DNA of 64,000 nt from Sphingosinicella humi (GCF_003129465.1 NZ_QFFF01000001.1:2155501-2219500), one strand, 5' to 3'. Shown: positions 19,282-27,359, numbered from the stretch's first letter. Program-made: numbers and translations. The notes: a model not told the origin generated them from the letters alone.

Positions 19282-19926
19282 TCAGCGCGCGGGCGCGGTA
19301 GTCTCGGTTTCGGGGCGGGCGCTGGCGAGGCGGAGGCAGACCATCACCCAGAGCATGCCGAACGCCCAGCCGCCGACCACGTCGCTCGGCCAATGCACGC
19401 CGAGCGCGATCCGGCTCCACCCGACCTGGAGGGCGATCGCGACTCCGATGCCGACCGCGATCGCCCGGTTGCGCTGGCGCACGGGCACCAGCAGGGCGAT
19501 GGCGAGATAGGTGATCATCGCATTGGCGGCGTGGCCGCTTGGGAAGCTCATCGAATGAACCGCTTCGAGATGCTGGTCGACACCGGGCCGGTCGCGGTCG
19601 ACGATCACTTTCATCAACTCCACCAGCAGGCGGCCGCCGAAGACGGTGAAGAGGAGGAGCGCCGCCCGAATCCGCCGGGTGAAAGCGAGATAGATGGCGG
19701 CCACGACGGCGAGCGGGACGAGGATGCGCCAGCTGCCGAGCTCCGTCAGCAGATCGGCATTGCGGGCGAGGACCCGGTTGTCGCCGGCATGGAGCATCAG
19801 GCGCAGCGCCTCGTCCGGCTCCCAGCCGAGGCCGCCAAGCAGCAGCATCGCCAGCCACAGCGAGCCGGTGATGACGGCGCCGGTCCAGAAACGTGCGCGG
19901 GCGTTGAACATGGCGGCGGGGTCCAT
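19282..19926 (-). CDS. PAP2 superfamily phosphatase, membrane-bound
   Basis: A 214-residue polytopic membrane protein with all three PAP2 motifs: KVIVDRDRP (C1), SFPSGHA (C2) and SRIALGVHWPSD (C3). Five to six membrane helices are visible. Such enzymes dephosphorylate phosphatidate, undecaprenyl diphosphate or related lipids on the periplasmic side. The start could be the ATG at 19926 or the one five codons later (MFNARARFW). It is the last chromosomal gene before the island. Confidence 0.88.
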   Translation of the reverse strand: MDPAAMFNARARFWTGAVITGSLWLAMLLLGGLGWEPDEALRLMLHAGDNRVLARNADLLTELGSWRILVPLAVVAAIYLAFTRRIRAALLLFTVFGGRLLVELMKVIVDRDRPGVDQHLEAVHSMSFPSGHAANAMITYLAIALLVPVRQRNRAIAVGIGVAIALQVGWSRIALGVHWPSDVVGGWAFGMLWVMVCLRLASARPETETTAPAR

Positions 19927-19989
19927 AGTCGTGGCGAGGCCGGAACGACATGCCGCAAGCGTGGGCCAAAATCCAGCGGCTGAAGGAAG

Positions 19990-20035
19990 GTGGTGAGCCG
20001 TGCTGGATTCGAACCAGCGACCTACTGATTAAAAG
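19990..20035. repeat. Left attachment site (46-bp direct repeat)
   Basis: An exact copy of the tRNA-Lys 3' end, from the anticodon loop to the CCA, without the rest of the tRNA. It matches 34482-34527 over 46 bp and then diverges at once. It marks the left boundary of the island, 152 bp before the integrase start. Confidence 0.93.
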
Positions 20036-20187
20036 CCCGGCTCTTCTGGGTCAATCGAGGCCAATCATGGTCATCGGGCGGCTCGCAAGCACTTAGAAAC
20101 GCGACATTCCAGTCACTCAGCGCCACCCGGCGGCACGCGAGGATAGCGGCCGTACGGTGCTCGGCGCGGTGCTTACAGGAGAATGGA
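20036..20187. other. Spacer between left att site and integrase
   Basis: This 152-bp stretch has no ORF. It probably carries the integrase promoter and arm-type integrase sites. I see no clear tandem repeat in it. AGGAG lies about 8 nt before the integrase ATG. Confidence 0.4.
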
Positions 20188-21402
20188 ATGGCCGTTATCA
20201 ATCTGACGGAGGCCCGGATCAGGGACCTCCCACTGGGGTCTGGCATATATAGGGACGAGCAGGTCAAGGGCCTGATGGTCATCTGCCACAAGACAACCAA
20301 GAGCTATGCGGTGCAGGGTGACGTGAGGCGGAACGGCCGCCACGTCAGGACGGTGCGGGTCAAGATCGACCGGTGCGACCGGATCGGACTCAGGGAGGCC
20401 CGCAATCGGGCGAAGGCCCTGATGAGCCAGATACAGTCGGGCGTCGATCCGACGGACGGGCCCGAGGAGAGCGGGATCACGCTGGAGCGGGCGCTCGACG
20501 CCCACCTGGAGGAGAAGCCGCACAGGCCTCGGACCGAGGAGGGCTACCGCTACCAACTCGACCACTACCTCAAGCCCTGGCGAAAGCGGGCCGTGGCCGA
20601 CATCTCTCGGCAGATGGTCCGTGACCTCTACGCCGAGCTCAAGCGGAAGCACGGGGAGACGACGGCGGCGAGCACGATGCGGACACTCAGGGCGGTCATA
20701 AACACGGCCATGAGGATCGACGAGACCCTCGGCAGCAACCCGGTCGCCGCGCTTCACGTTCCGTCGACGAGGCGCCGTAAGGTCGCGCCGCTCGACCTGG
20801 CGGCGTGGTGGGAGAGGGTGGAGGCGCTCACTCCGGTCCGCCGCGACCTCCACGTGGCCATGCTGCTCACGGGCGCCCGCCGGTCGTCGATCGTCCGGGT
20901 CCGCCGCGACGACGTGGACGTGCGGAGGGGAGTGCTGACCTTCACGCACATGAAGACCTCGGACGAGCCGATGCTGCTCCCGATGGGCGAGCGGCTCGCG
21001 TCGATCCTGGCTGACCGGATGAATGAGGACCTGCCTCTGAACAGTCCCTGGCTCTGGCCGTCTCCGACCAGCAGGAGCGGCCACGTCGAAGAGCCGAAGG
21101 AGGAGGGGCTGCCCAGCCCTCACGCCTACAGGCACCACGCCAGGACGCTCTACATTGCCGCGGGCGTGCCCTACGCCGAGAGCGCCCTCCTGCTCGGCCA
21201 GAAGCTCCCTGGAGCCTCCGGCGGCTACGTGCACGCCGACCATCTGGTGGAGCAGCTCCGCCGGCACGCACAGGCTCTGGAGGAACTGGTCTTCGCCCAC
21301 AAGCCCGTCGGCATGACCAGGCTGCCCGACTGCACCCTTATGGACCCGATGGGCTTCGTCCTCGTCGAGCCCGCCCCTGAAGTGATGGTCAGTCGGGGGT
21401 AG
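20188..21402 (+). CDS. int: Tyrosine-type site-specific integrase
   Basis: A 404-residue phage-family recombinase. It has an N-terminal arm-binding domain (residues 1-90, TEARIRDLPLGSG), a SAM-like core-binding domain (about 95-190) and a catalytic domain. Active-site residues are the Arg in LTGARRSSIVRVRRDD (near 231), HAYRHHART (about 312-320) and the Tyr in ASGGYVHADH (near 347). The last block departs slightly from the usual LGH form (LLGQKLPGASGG). It lies next to the left att site and reads into the element. It would catalyse integration into the tRNA-Lys 3' end. Confidence 0.93.
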   Translation: MAVINLTEARIRDLPLGSGIYRDEQVKGLMVICHKTTKSYAVQGDVRRNGRHVRTVRVKIDRCDRIGLREARNRAKALMSQIQSGVDPTDGPEESGITLERALDAHLEEKPHRPRTEEGYRYQLDHYLKPWRKRAVADISRQMVRDLYAELKRKHGETTAASTMRTLRAVINTAMRIDETLGSNPVAALHVPSTRRRKVAPLDLAAWWERVEALTPVRRDLHVAMLLTGARRSSIVRVRRDDVDVRRGVLTFTHMKTSDEPMLLPMGERLASILADRMNEDLPLNSPWLWPSPTSRSGHVEEPKEEGLPSPHAYRHHARTLYIAAGVPYAESALLLGQKLPGASGGYVHADHLVEQLRRHAQALEELVFAHKPVGMTRLPDCTLMDPMGFVLVEPAPEVMVSRG

Positions 21403-21411
21403 CGTATCTGG

Positions 21412-21450
21412 CACTCGGTCCTCCGCGATCTGTTCACGGAGGACCGAGTG
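21412..21450 (+). promoter_or_regulatory. 14-bp perfect hairpin burying the RBS and start codon of the next gene
   Basis: Positions 21412-21425 pair perfectly with 21437-21450 around an 11-nt loop. The 3' arm contains the whole ribosome site (GGAGG, 21438-21442) and the GTG start (21448-21450) of the small HTH gene. It begins 10 nt after the integrase stop codon. Read-through transcripts from int would therefore present this gene in a closed form, and the same DNA palindrome could be a repressor operator. Confidence 0.75.
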
Positions 21451-21678
21451 ACCGACCTGACCCTTGAAGCCATCCGCGCCGTCGTGCGCGAGGAGCTCGG
21501 CAAGCCCGTGAGTCCCTGGCTCGATACCGAGCAGGCGGCCGCATACCTGGGCTCGACGCCCGGCACGATGAAGAACTGGCGAGCTACGGGCCACGGGCCC
21601 AGGTATCACCTCATCCAGACCCGACTGGTCCGCTACCACGTCGAGGACCTCGATCGGTTCGTCCGCGGCGAGCGCTGA
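21448..21678 (+). CDS. Small HTH protein, AlpA/excisionase-like
   Basis: A 76-residue protein with a winged-HTH of the MerR/AlpA/excisionase kind (WLDTEQAAAYLGSTPGTMKNWR, then a wing with RYHLIQTRLVRYHVEDLDRFV). It starts at GTG with GGAGG 5 nt upstream. AlpA-like proteins next to an integrase commonly act as excisionase or as activator of int and replication genes in P4-like and PICI satellites. That role is inferred from position and fold. The start region is locked in a hairpin. Confidence 0.85.
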   Translation: MTDLTLEAIRAVVREELGKPVSPWLDTEQAAAYLGSTPGTMKNWRATGHGPRYHLIQTRLVRYHVEDLDRFVRGER

Positions 21679-21698
21679 CGCCCGCCGACCTCCCATCG

Positions 21699-21726
21699 GA
21701 TTGCTGATTGCTGATTGCTGATTGCT
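21699..21726. repeat. Four tandem GATTGCT heptamers
   Basis: Four consecutive copies of GATTGCT occupy the spacer between the two small HTH genes. The motif contrasts with the GC-rich surroundings and looks like a protein-binding iteron, perhaps for one of the two flanking HTH proteins. No other copies stand out in the window. Confidence 0.7.
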
Positions 21727-21823
21727 GGTCCCTCGCGCAGGCCCGACCGGCGCATAGCGTCCCCGTCCATACAGGCGCCCCGGCAATATCGCCGAGGTCC
21801 GGCTCGACGAAGAGGACGCATCC

Positions 21824-22081
21824 ATGCTCGACGACGACTTCCTGACCGCCAAGGAGGCGGCCGAGTTCCTGCACACGACTGAGAGCTCGCTGCGCACACA
21901 GCGGAGCAAGGGCAAGGGCCCGCCCTTCCACAAGCCGGACGGCTGGCGCACCCTCTACAGGAGGAGCGAGCTCGAAGCCTACCACGCCTCCTGCGGGCCG
22001 TCGGGGCGCAGGTCTCGCATGGAGCGGGCGATCGCGGAAAAGAAGAGGGCCGCACTCGGCTCGACTCGGGTGCGGCCCTGA
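21824..22081 (+). CDS. Second small HTH (excisionase/MerR-like) DNA-binding protein
   Basis: An 85-residue protein with another helix-turn-helix of the excisionase family (FLTAKEAAEFLHTTESSLRT, then GWRTLYRRSELEAYHAS) and a basic C-terminal tail. It sits between the first HTH gene and the replication gene. A perfect 10-bp inverted repeat (22046-22055 with 22070-22079) overlaps its last codons and could end its transcript. Candidate roles are recombination directionality factor or transcriptional switch. Confidence 0.8.
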   Translation: MLDDDFLTAKEAAEFLHTTESSLRTQRSKGKGPPFHKPDGWRTLYRRSELEAYHASCGPSGRRSRMERAIAEKKRAALGSTRVRP

Positions 22082-22147
22082 CTGGTCGGAATGGGATGAC
22101 CAAGAGCGACAGACAGCCTAAACAACCCGAGAGACTAGGAATTGAGT

Positions 22148-24472
22148 GTGTCTGACGAAACAACGAATACGTCCGAGACGGCATCCAAGCAGCCGTCGTT
22201 CGAGGCGCTGCGCCCGCTGATCGACGCCGGCTTTGAGCTGATCCCCCTGCACCACGTCGAGGCCGTCCGTGAGCTCCGCGGTAGGATCGTCCGGACCGGG
22301 AAGCTGCCGTTGAGGCGCGGCTGGGAAAAGGGGGCCATCCTGTCCCTGGACGAGGCCCGCGAGCTCATGGGCCGTGGTCACAACATAGGGGTGCGTCTTC
22401 GGCCGACCGATCTGGTCGTGGATGTCGATCCCAGGAACTTCGAGGACGGTGACGACCCGGTGGGGCGGCTCCAGGCCGACCTCGCCATTCGTCTCGACGA
22501 CTGGCCGACCGTGGTCACAGGGTCAGGCGGCCACCACCACTACATGGCGATCCCGGCCGACGCCCACCCGCTCGTGAACGGGCTCAAGGCCTATCCCGGC
22601 GTCGAGTTCAAGAGCCATCCCGCGGGCGGCAGGCAGATGGTCGCGCCCGGCTCGGTGCACCCGGAGACCGGCGGCCTCTACACAGTCGACCCCCTCTCCG
22701 ACGGCTTTGGGACCGTGCCCGCCGCGCCGGACGCGCTCCTGAACCTCATACGGAGGCCCGAGGGCAGCGCGGCGGCCGAGGAGCCGGGCGAGCTTACGTC
22801 CGAACAGGTCGGCGCGCTCCTGGAGGAGCTGGACCCGAGGGACTACGCCGACCACGACGCCTGGCTAGAGCTGATGATGGCCTGTCACCACGGCTCGGCG
22901 GGTGAGGCGGTGGACGAGTTCGTCGCCTGGAGCACGTCCGACCCTGCCTACGCCCATGAGGAGGACATCATCCGCCGCCGGTGGTCGTCGCTGCACGCTG
23001 ACGCGGGCGGCAGGCGGATCACCCTGCGGACCCTGCTCAAGCGGCTCAATGAGGTCGGCAGGGGCGAGCTCGCCGACGCGCTCACGCGGTCGGACCCGCT
23101 CGACGACTTTCCCGACGACCTCGACGACCTGCCGGATTTCATCGGCGAGCAGGAGGCGAAGGCGACGCTCCTCGACCGGGTGAACGCCGACCGGTTCACG
23201 GTGCTGACCGGCGGCAGGTATCTGGTAGGCCGCGAGCGGACCGACCCCAGGACAGGCGTGTTCAGCGTCGAGTGGTATTCGCCCGACGCGGTCAAGCAGC
23301 ACATGAACGTCAAGTCGGTCGAGACGCCGGAGGGCAAGCGGGTGCCGCTCGGCACCTGGTGGATCGGGCACCCGCAGCGGCGGCAGTATGACGGGGTCGT
23401 CTTCGACCCGACCCCAGGCGCCTCGCACCCCGACCTCTATAACCTCTGGCGAGGCTGGGCCGTCGAGCCGAAGAAGGGCGACTGGTCTAAGATGCAGGGG
23501 CTGATCCGCGACGTGCTCTGCCGCGGTGACCAGGCCAGCTACGACTACGTCGTCCGGTGGATGGCGCACATGGTCCAGTCCCCCAGCCGACCTGCCGAGG
23601 TCGCGCTCGTGTTCAAGGGTCGCAAGGGGACGGGCAAGGGCACCCTCTGCCGCGCGCTGAAGGAGCTCGCCGGGCCGCACGGCCGGCACGTGACCAGTCC
23701 CGAGCACTTCACCGGTCGGTTCAACGAGCACCTCGCCGACACCATCCTCCTGTTCGTGGACGAGGGCTTCTGGGCGGGCGACAAGAGAGCCGAGGGGCAG
23801 CTCAAGGGCCTCATCACGGAAAAGTCGCTCACGTTCGAGGGCAAGGGCAAGCCGATCGTCGAGGGGCCGAACCAGCTTCACGTGGTCATGGCCTCGAACG
23901 AGGACTGGGTAGTGCCCGCCACGCACGACGAGCGCCGCTTTGCGGTCTTCGAGGCAGACGACGCCGCCGCGCGGGCGTTCCCGCACTTCGCCGTCCTGAA
24001 CGAGGACGAAGGGGACGCGGAGCGGCAGCACATCCTCGCGGCCATGCTCCACGACCTCCTCGCGATGGACCTGGGCGGCTGGCACCCGCGGCGGGACGTC
24101 CCTCAGACCGGGGCCCTGCTCGACCAGAAGCTGGAGGGGCTCCGCAAGAGCCCGCTGGACGCCTGGTGGTATGACTGCCTGGAGGCCGGGGAGGTCTCCG
24201 AGCTTGTCGGTAGTAAGGAGCACTGGCCGAAGGCTTGGGAAGCCGACCCCTCGACCAAGGAACTCCTGCTCATGTCCCTCCGCGCAAGCCACAGGGACGC
24301 CGCGGGCATCTCGAAGACCAGGCTCGCTCAGTATCTCGGCGGCGTCGGCGTGGGCGTGGGCGACAGGGTCAGGAACAAGCAGAACCAGAAGGTGTGGGCC
24401 GTGCCCTCCCTTGACGACGCGAGGCGCGCCTTCGAGGCGAAGATGGGCGGGTCGATCGACTGGGCCGACTGA
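22148..24472 (+). CDS. Replication protein: prim-pol primase, PriCT-2 and SF3-like helicase (DUF5906)
   Basis: A 774-residue protein. The N-terminal prim-pol (bifunctional primase-polymerase) domain has its metal motif in LVVDVDPRN (D92, D94) and GSGGHHHYMAIP near 130. A PriCT-2 segment follows (about 215-300, LDPRDYADHDAWLELMMA). The helicase part has Walker A FKGRKGTGKGTL (near 492), Walker B LLFVDEGFW, sensor ASNEDWV and an arginine finger in HDERRF. This is the alpha/Rep architecture of P4-like satellites and phages. GTG at 22148 is preferred over TTG at 22142 because AGGA is then 8 nt away. Repeats of an apparent origin follow it. Confidence 0.92.
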   Translation: MSDETTNTSETASKQPSFEALRPLIDAGFELIPLHHVEAVRELRGRIVRTGKLPLRRGWEKGAILSLDEARELMGRGHNIGVRLRPTDLVVDVDPRNFEDGDDPVGRLQADLAIRLDDWPTVVTGSGGHHHYMAIPADAHPLVNGLKAYPGVEFKSHPAGGRQMVAPGSVHPETGGLYTVDPLSDGFGTVPAAPDALLNLIRRPEGSAAAEEPGELTSEQVGALLEELDPRDYADHDAWLELMMACHHGSAGEAVDEFVAWSTSDPAYAHEEDIIRRRWSSLHADAGGRRITLRTLLKRLNEVGRGELADALTRSDPLDDFPDDLDDLPDFIGEQEAKATLLDRVNADRFTVLTGGRYLVGRERTDPRTGVFSVEWYSPDAVKQHMNVKSVETPEGKRVPLGTWWIGHPQRRQYDGVVFDPTPGASHPDLYNLWRGWAVEPKKGDWSKMQGLIRDVLCRGDQASYDYVVRWMAHMVQSPSRPAEVALVFKGRKGTGKGTLCRALKELAGPHGRHVTSPEHFTGRFNEHLADTILLFVDEGFWAGDKRAEGQLKGLITEKSLTFEGKGKPIVEGPNQLHVVMASNEDWVVPATHDERRFAVFEADDAAARAFPHFAVLNEDEGDAERQHILAAMLHDLLAMDLGGWHPRRDVPQTGALLDQKLEGLRKSPLDAWWYDCLEAGEVSELVGSKEHWPKAWEADPSTKELLLMSLRASHRDAAGISKTRLAQYLGGVGVGVGDRVRNKQNQKVWAVPSLDDARRAFEAKMGGSIDWAD

Positions 24473-25025
24473 GCCGACGCGCTCCCCTCGTGGGTGAGTG
24501 CGCCGCCCTACCGCTTTCACGTCCCGGCGCGAAAGCGGTAGGAAAAGCGGTGTGGAAAAAGCGCAGCATTTCCAGTGGCTTTACCCGATCTACCGCTTTA
24601 CCACTTTGCTTTCGCTTCCGCCGGGGCTGGGGGCCGATTGGCTTCGTGCCGGTGCGTCGGCTTCCCCATATCCCTCATTTCTATTCAACTTATTCTAAAG
24701 CGGTAAAAGTGGTAAAAGAGGTAAAGCGGCTGAAAAGTAAGGAAAAAATCTACACCGCTTTTCCTACCGCTTTACCGCTTTTGCGGCCGATCGGCCTTGG
24801 ACGCGCGAGGAGCCCTCAGGCCCGGGGTGCTTGGACGGGGAAGAGGCGAAGCGACCCGACACGCCCTCCGTCCTCCCCGAAAACGCGCCCGCGCGCGCGT
24901 GGGTGCGGCCCCTCTGAGTGCAAATCAGGGGGTAAGGCTTCCCAAATCCTTGTAGATCAGGGCCTTTTCTTCAGTGTGATTTCGCGAGCACCGCTCCAGG
25001 CACCGAAGCCTCACGCTCTGAGAGG
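24473..25025. other. Candidate replication origin region with iterons
   Basis: This 553-bp gene-free stretch is dominated by the 9-mer AAAGCGGTA and its complement TACCGCTTT. Scattered copies lie at 24509, 24532, 24544, 24591 and 24599. At 24697-24731 four copies run in tandem with an exact 9-bp period, then comes an A-rich stretch (about 24732-24750) and, inverted, further copies at 24752, 24765 and 24773. The position directly after the replication gene and the iteron-AT-iteron layout suggest the element's origin. Weak ORFs crossing this region have repeat-driven composition and are not called. Confidence 0.75.
24697..24781. repeat. Dyad iteron array AAAGCGGTA / TACCGCTTT
   Basis: Left half: four tandem 9-mers (24697, 24706, 24715, 24724) that vary only at the fifth base or at the end. 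Right half: three inverted copies ending at 24781. The A/T-rich centre lies between them. This is the densest part of the candidate origin. Confidence 0.8.
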
Positions 25026-25565
25026 TCAGGTGCCCGCGTCGGGCACGCTTCGGCGCAGCGCTAGGGCTTCGACAATCTCTTGGATAGTGTCTGAGCATTG
25101 TCGCACGAACACGTGGTCTGCCTCGACCAATCGGATGCCCTCGGAGACGTCGCCCTCCTCGAAGAATGCTTGGTGCTTGGCCTTCACCTTGAACGGCAGC
25201 ACGTCTCGCCGGGCCACGAGCTTGTCGTAGCTCCTACCTTCGCCGTGCTTCAGCACGTTAATCGCGTCTCGATAGTCGAAGAACCGATCGGCGAGCTCGG
25301 CGCGGCCGGACGCCCGCAGCGTCCGATCAAGCTCCTGGAAGGTGTTTGTCCACCCCTTCTCCTGCTGGAGCAGCCCCTCAAACGCCTGTAGAGCGCCGAT
25401 GGCGAGGATCGCGCTCTGCATGCCCAACATCCTCAGGGCGTTCACGTCCCTCGTTCCGGCTCCTTCCTCGAGAGCAGCCGATGCCCCGGCCTCAGCTTTC
25501 AGTGCATGCCTCAGCGTAAACTCGATAGCGTCGGCAATGAGTCGGTATTCGGAAGCGGCTGTCAT
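25026..25565 (-). CDS. Island hypothetical protein, all-alpha
   Basis: A 179-residue protein, predicted all-helical from its composition, with no signal peptide. It contains DAINVLKHGEGRSYDKL near residue 110; N-x3-H clusters of this type occur in HEPN-like and AbiV-like helical proteins, but I cannot claim membership. It is the only minus-strand gene in the left two thirds of the island, between the iteron region and the terS-like gene, and is divergent from the latter. Function is unknown. Confidence 0.65.
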   Translation of the reverse strand: MTAASEYRLIADAIEFTLRHALKAEAGASAALEEGAGTRDVNALRMLGMQSAILAIGALQAFEGLLQQEKGWTNTFQELDRTLRASGRAELADRFFDYRDAINVLKHGEGRSYDKLVARRDVLPFKVKAKHQAFFEEGDVSEGIRLVEADHVFVRQCSDTIQEIVEALALRRSVPDAGT

Positions 25566-25661
25566 GGGGGCCGGTTAGCACCGGCACGATGCGGTGCGAA
25601 GCCTGGGTGGCCCGGCGAGCACTGGCGTCGGGCGCGCGGGCGCCCGCGGCATGCGCGGCGC

Positions 25662-26327
25662 ATGGCTGGATCACCGAAGAAGCGCGCCAAGCGCCTTGGA
25701 CTGGACCCCCTCGACGAGCCGGGCCCGGGCAGCTCCGTAGCCCGCAAGCGCCCGGAGCTGTCCATGGAGCCCGTCAGGCCCGAGCCTCACAACAAGGTCC
25801 GCCTCTCCGACGCCAACCGCGAGCGGGTCATCCGGGCCCTCCTGGACGGCTACCCTCGCGCCGCGATCGCCAGGGCCTTGGGCATCTCCACGCCCACGCT
25901 CCGGCGGCTAATGGCCGACGACCGCGAGATGCTGGACGCCGTCGAGGCGCAGCGCTCGTTCGAGGAGGCCGAGCTCAGGGACATCCTCATGGAGCTTGCC
26001 CGCAAGGGCGACACGGTCGCGGCCATCTTCCTGGCGAAGGCGCGGCACGGCTGGCGTGACCGCGACGATGCTAAGCTGAAGCTGGAGACGGAGAAGGGCG
26101 GCGGGGTCCTGGTCGTCCCCGGCATCTCCGCGACGGTGGAGGACTGGGAGGCCGAGGCCAGGGACCAGCAGGCGAGGTTCCGCACCCGCAACCCGGAGAC
26201 CGACCCCGCCGCCCCAGGCGCGGACAGGCTAAGGGCCGCGGCGCAGCGGGGCTCCATCCGCACCCGCACGCTGCTTCCCGACGGCCTCGCGATGGAGCGA
26301 ACCCAGCCCGGCGATCTGCCCCGCTGA
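25662..26327 (+). CDS. HTH protein resembling phage terminase small subunits
   Basis: About 221 residues. A basic N-terminus (MAGSPKKRAKRLGLDPLD) precedes a helix-turn-helix (ERVIRALLDGYPRAAIARAL with GISTPTLRR) and a helical segment with ELRDILMELARKGDTVAAIF and KARHGWRD, the pattern seen in small terminase-like phage proteins; the C-terminus is polar and probably disordered. The ATG at 25662 is chosen because the conserved part starts after it. In PICI satellites such a TerS redirects helper packaging; no large terminase is encoded here. The alternative is a simple DNA-binding regulator. Confidence 0.65.
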   Translation: MAGSPKKRAKRLGLDPLDEPGPGSSVARKRPELSMEPVRPEPHNKVRLSDANRERVIRALLDGYPRAAIARALGISTPTLRRLMADDREMLDAVEAQRSFEEAELRDILMELARKGDTVAAIFLAKARHGWRDRDDAKLKLETEKGGGVLVVPGISATVEDWEAEARDQQARFRTRNPETDPAAPGADRLRAAAQRGSIRTRTLLPDGLAMERTQPGDLPR

Positions 26328-26630
26328 TCCTGGATCGGTGGGACGGACAGTCCTGCCGCCAAGCGGATCAGTGTCTTAGGCTGGGTGATTCGCGGCAAAG
26401 ACCGCGCCCGGCACCGACGGCACGCCATTTCGAGGCGCCAGAAGGGGCTGCAAGTAGAAAAAGTTAGCCCCCCCACTAACCCGTTGATCCCGCGACCTGA
26501 TCAAAAACTGGGGCAAGACTAGGTTTTCAGAAATGGGTCTAGGCCAGAAAATTCTTGTGTTGCCAGTGGCTTAGGTGTGTATATGTAGTGTCCTCCTCAA
26601 CGCCATTTCGGCCTTATTGAGGAGTTTGAC
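26328..26630. other. Gene-free spacer
   Basis: No credible ORF occurs in these ~300 bases. The composition becomes AT-richer towards the right end. The last part contains the regulatory hairpin at 26593-26624. Otherwise I see only a small GTTAG/CTAAC palindrome near 26464. Confidence 0.4.
26593..26624 (+). promoter_or_regulatory. Hairpin sequestering the ribosome binding site of the next gene
   Basis: CTCCTCAA (26593-26600) pairs perfectly with TTGAGGAG (26617-26624); the loop contains a further GCC/GGC pairing. The 3' arm is the Shine-Dalgarno GAGGAG of the gene starting at 26631. This is the second RBS-closing hairpin in the island. Confidence 0.6.
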
Positions 26631-27062
26631 ATGGATCACATTATACGGATGCCCGACGCTGAAGCTGTTAAGCAGGCGGCCTTCACGGGCGGGGAAGTGC
26701 AGATTTCGGTGAGCGTCCCGATTGGTAGCTTCGCGAAGGCCGCGAAGCACATGAATGACCTCCTCGAAGTCAGCCCTGTTTACTACTACCACAAGGACGA
26801 GTGGCCTCTCGAGGATATCCAAGGACTTTGCGCCGTTTTCTGGACGCTCATGAACCGGCTGCCGCTCACCCCTTCCGAGCATCTCCAGCTGCTAGAGCGG
26901 TTCGACAATGGGGTGTCCGGAGGACAGTATGTGCGGGAGTTTATCGCCGGCTGGGTCCAAACCAACCCTGAGGACTTCCTGGGGGAGTTGTCTGACGCCA
27001 CCATTGACGAGCTCGCCGGCCGCGCATCCAAGGTAAAGCGCCGTCGCCGGAAGGCCGCTTAA
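26631..27062 (+). CDS. Island hypothetical protein
   Basis: A 143-residue protein with a strong GAGGAG site 6 nt before the ATG. An N-terminal mixed segment (VQISVSVPIGSFAKAAKHM) is followed by a helical domain (LPLTPSEHLQLLERFDNGV) and a very basic C-terminal tail (SKVKRRRRKAA), which suggests nucleic-acid contact. Its codon choice and lower GC differ from its neighbours. No family is recognised. Confidence 0.7.
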   Translation: MDHIIRMPDAEAVKQAAFTGGEVQISVSVPIGSFAKAAKHMNDLLEVSPVYYYHKDEWPLEDIQGLCAVFWTLMNRLPLTPSEHLQLLERFDNGVSGGQYVREFIAGWVQTNPEDFLGELSDATIDELAGRASKVKRRRRKAA

Positions 27063-27359
27063 CCAAGCATGTGAGCGACGATCGGAGGGCCGGTCCCTCC
27101 GATCGCCTTGCGGACCAACGGCCTGGGCGCCGTCCGTGCGCCCAGGCACCGCCCCGAGCACCGGCAAAGGCCGATCGGGGCCACCCGGAGGCAATGTTGG
27201 TCCAGATCGCCGCCGCCGCGGCGCATCTCTCCACCCGTGTCGAGTTCGAGGCAGTTGCGCCTCGGCCAGTCCGCGATGGCGGGCAAAATCCTGGGCTGCG
27301 ACCCGGGCATGGTCGAGCCCTGAAGCCCCGAGCGAGATGCGAGAGCCTTCAAGGAGAAA
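27063..27359 (+). other. Hairpin-rich intergenic region, possible structured RNA
   Basis: The ~300-nt gap before the next gene carries successive hairpins: a perfect 10-bp stem at 27080-27089/27095-27104, a perfect 10-bp stem at 27121-27130/27138-27147, a 7-bp stem at 27151-27157/27175-27181 and a 6-bp stem at 27247-27252/27259-27264. None is followed by a U-tract. A frame open from 27071 into the next gene is a GC-bias shadow. The region could be a regulatory leader, a small RNA or a packaging (pac/cos-like) signal. Confidence 0.45.

Noticed and set aside
21699-21726. Possible CRISPR-like array
   Set aside because: Seven-base tandem units without spacers are not a CRISPR; no Cas gene occurs in the window.
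24490-25230. Plus-strand open frames across the iteron region
   Set aside because: They lack a ribosome site, have composition set by the repeats, and run into the opposite-strand gene at 25026.
25662-26327. Transposase or resolvase reading of the HTH protein
   Set aside because: It has only the HTH and a helical segment, with no DDE or serine recombinase catalytic residues.
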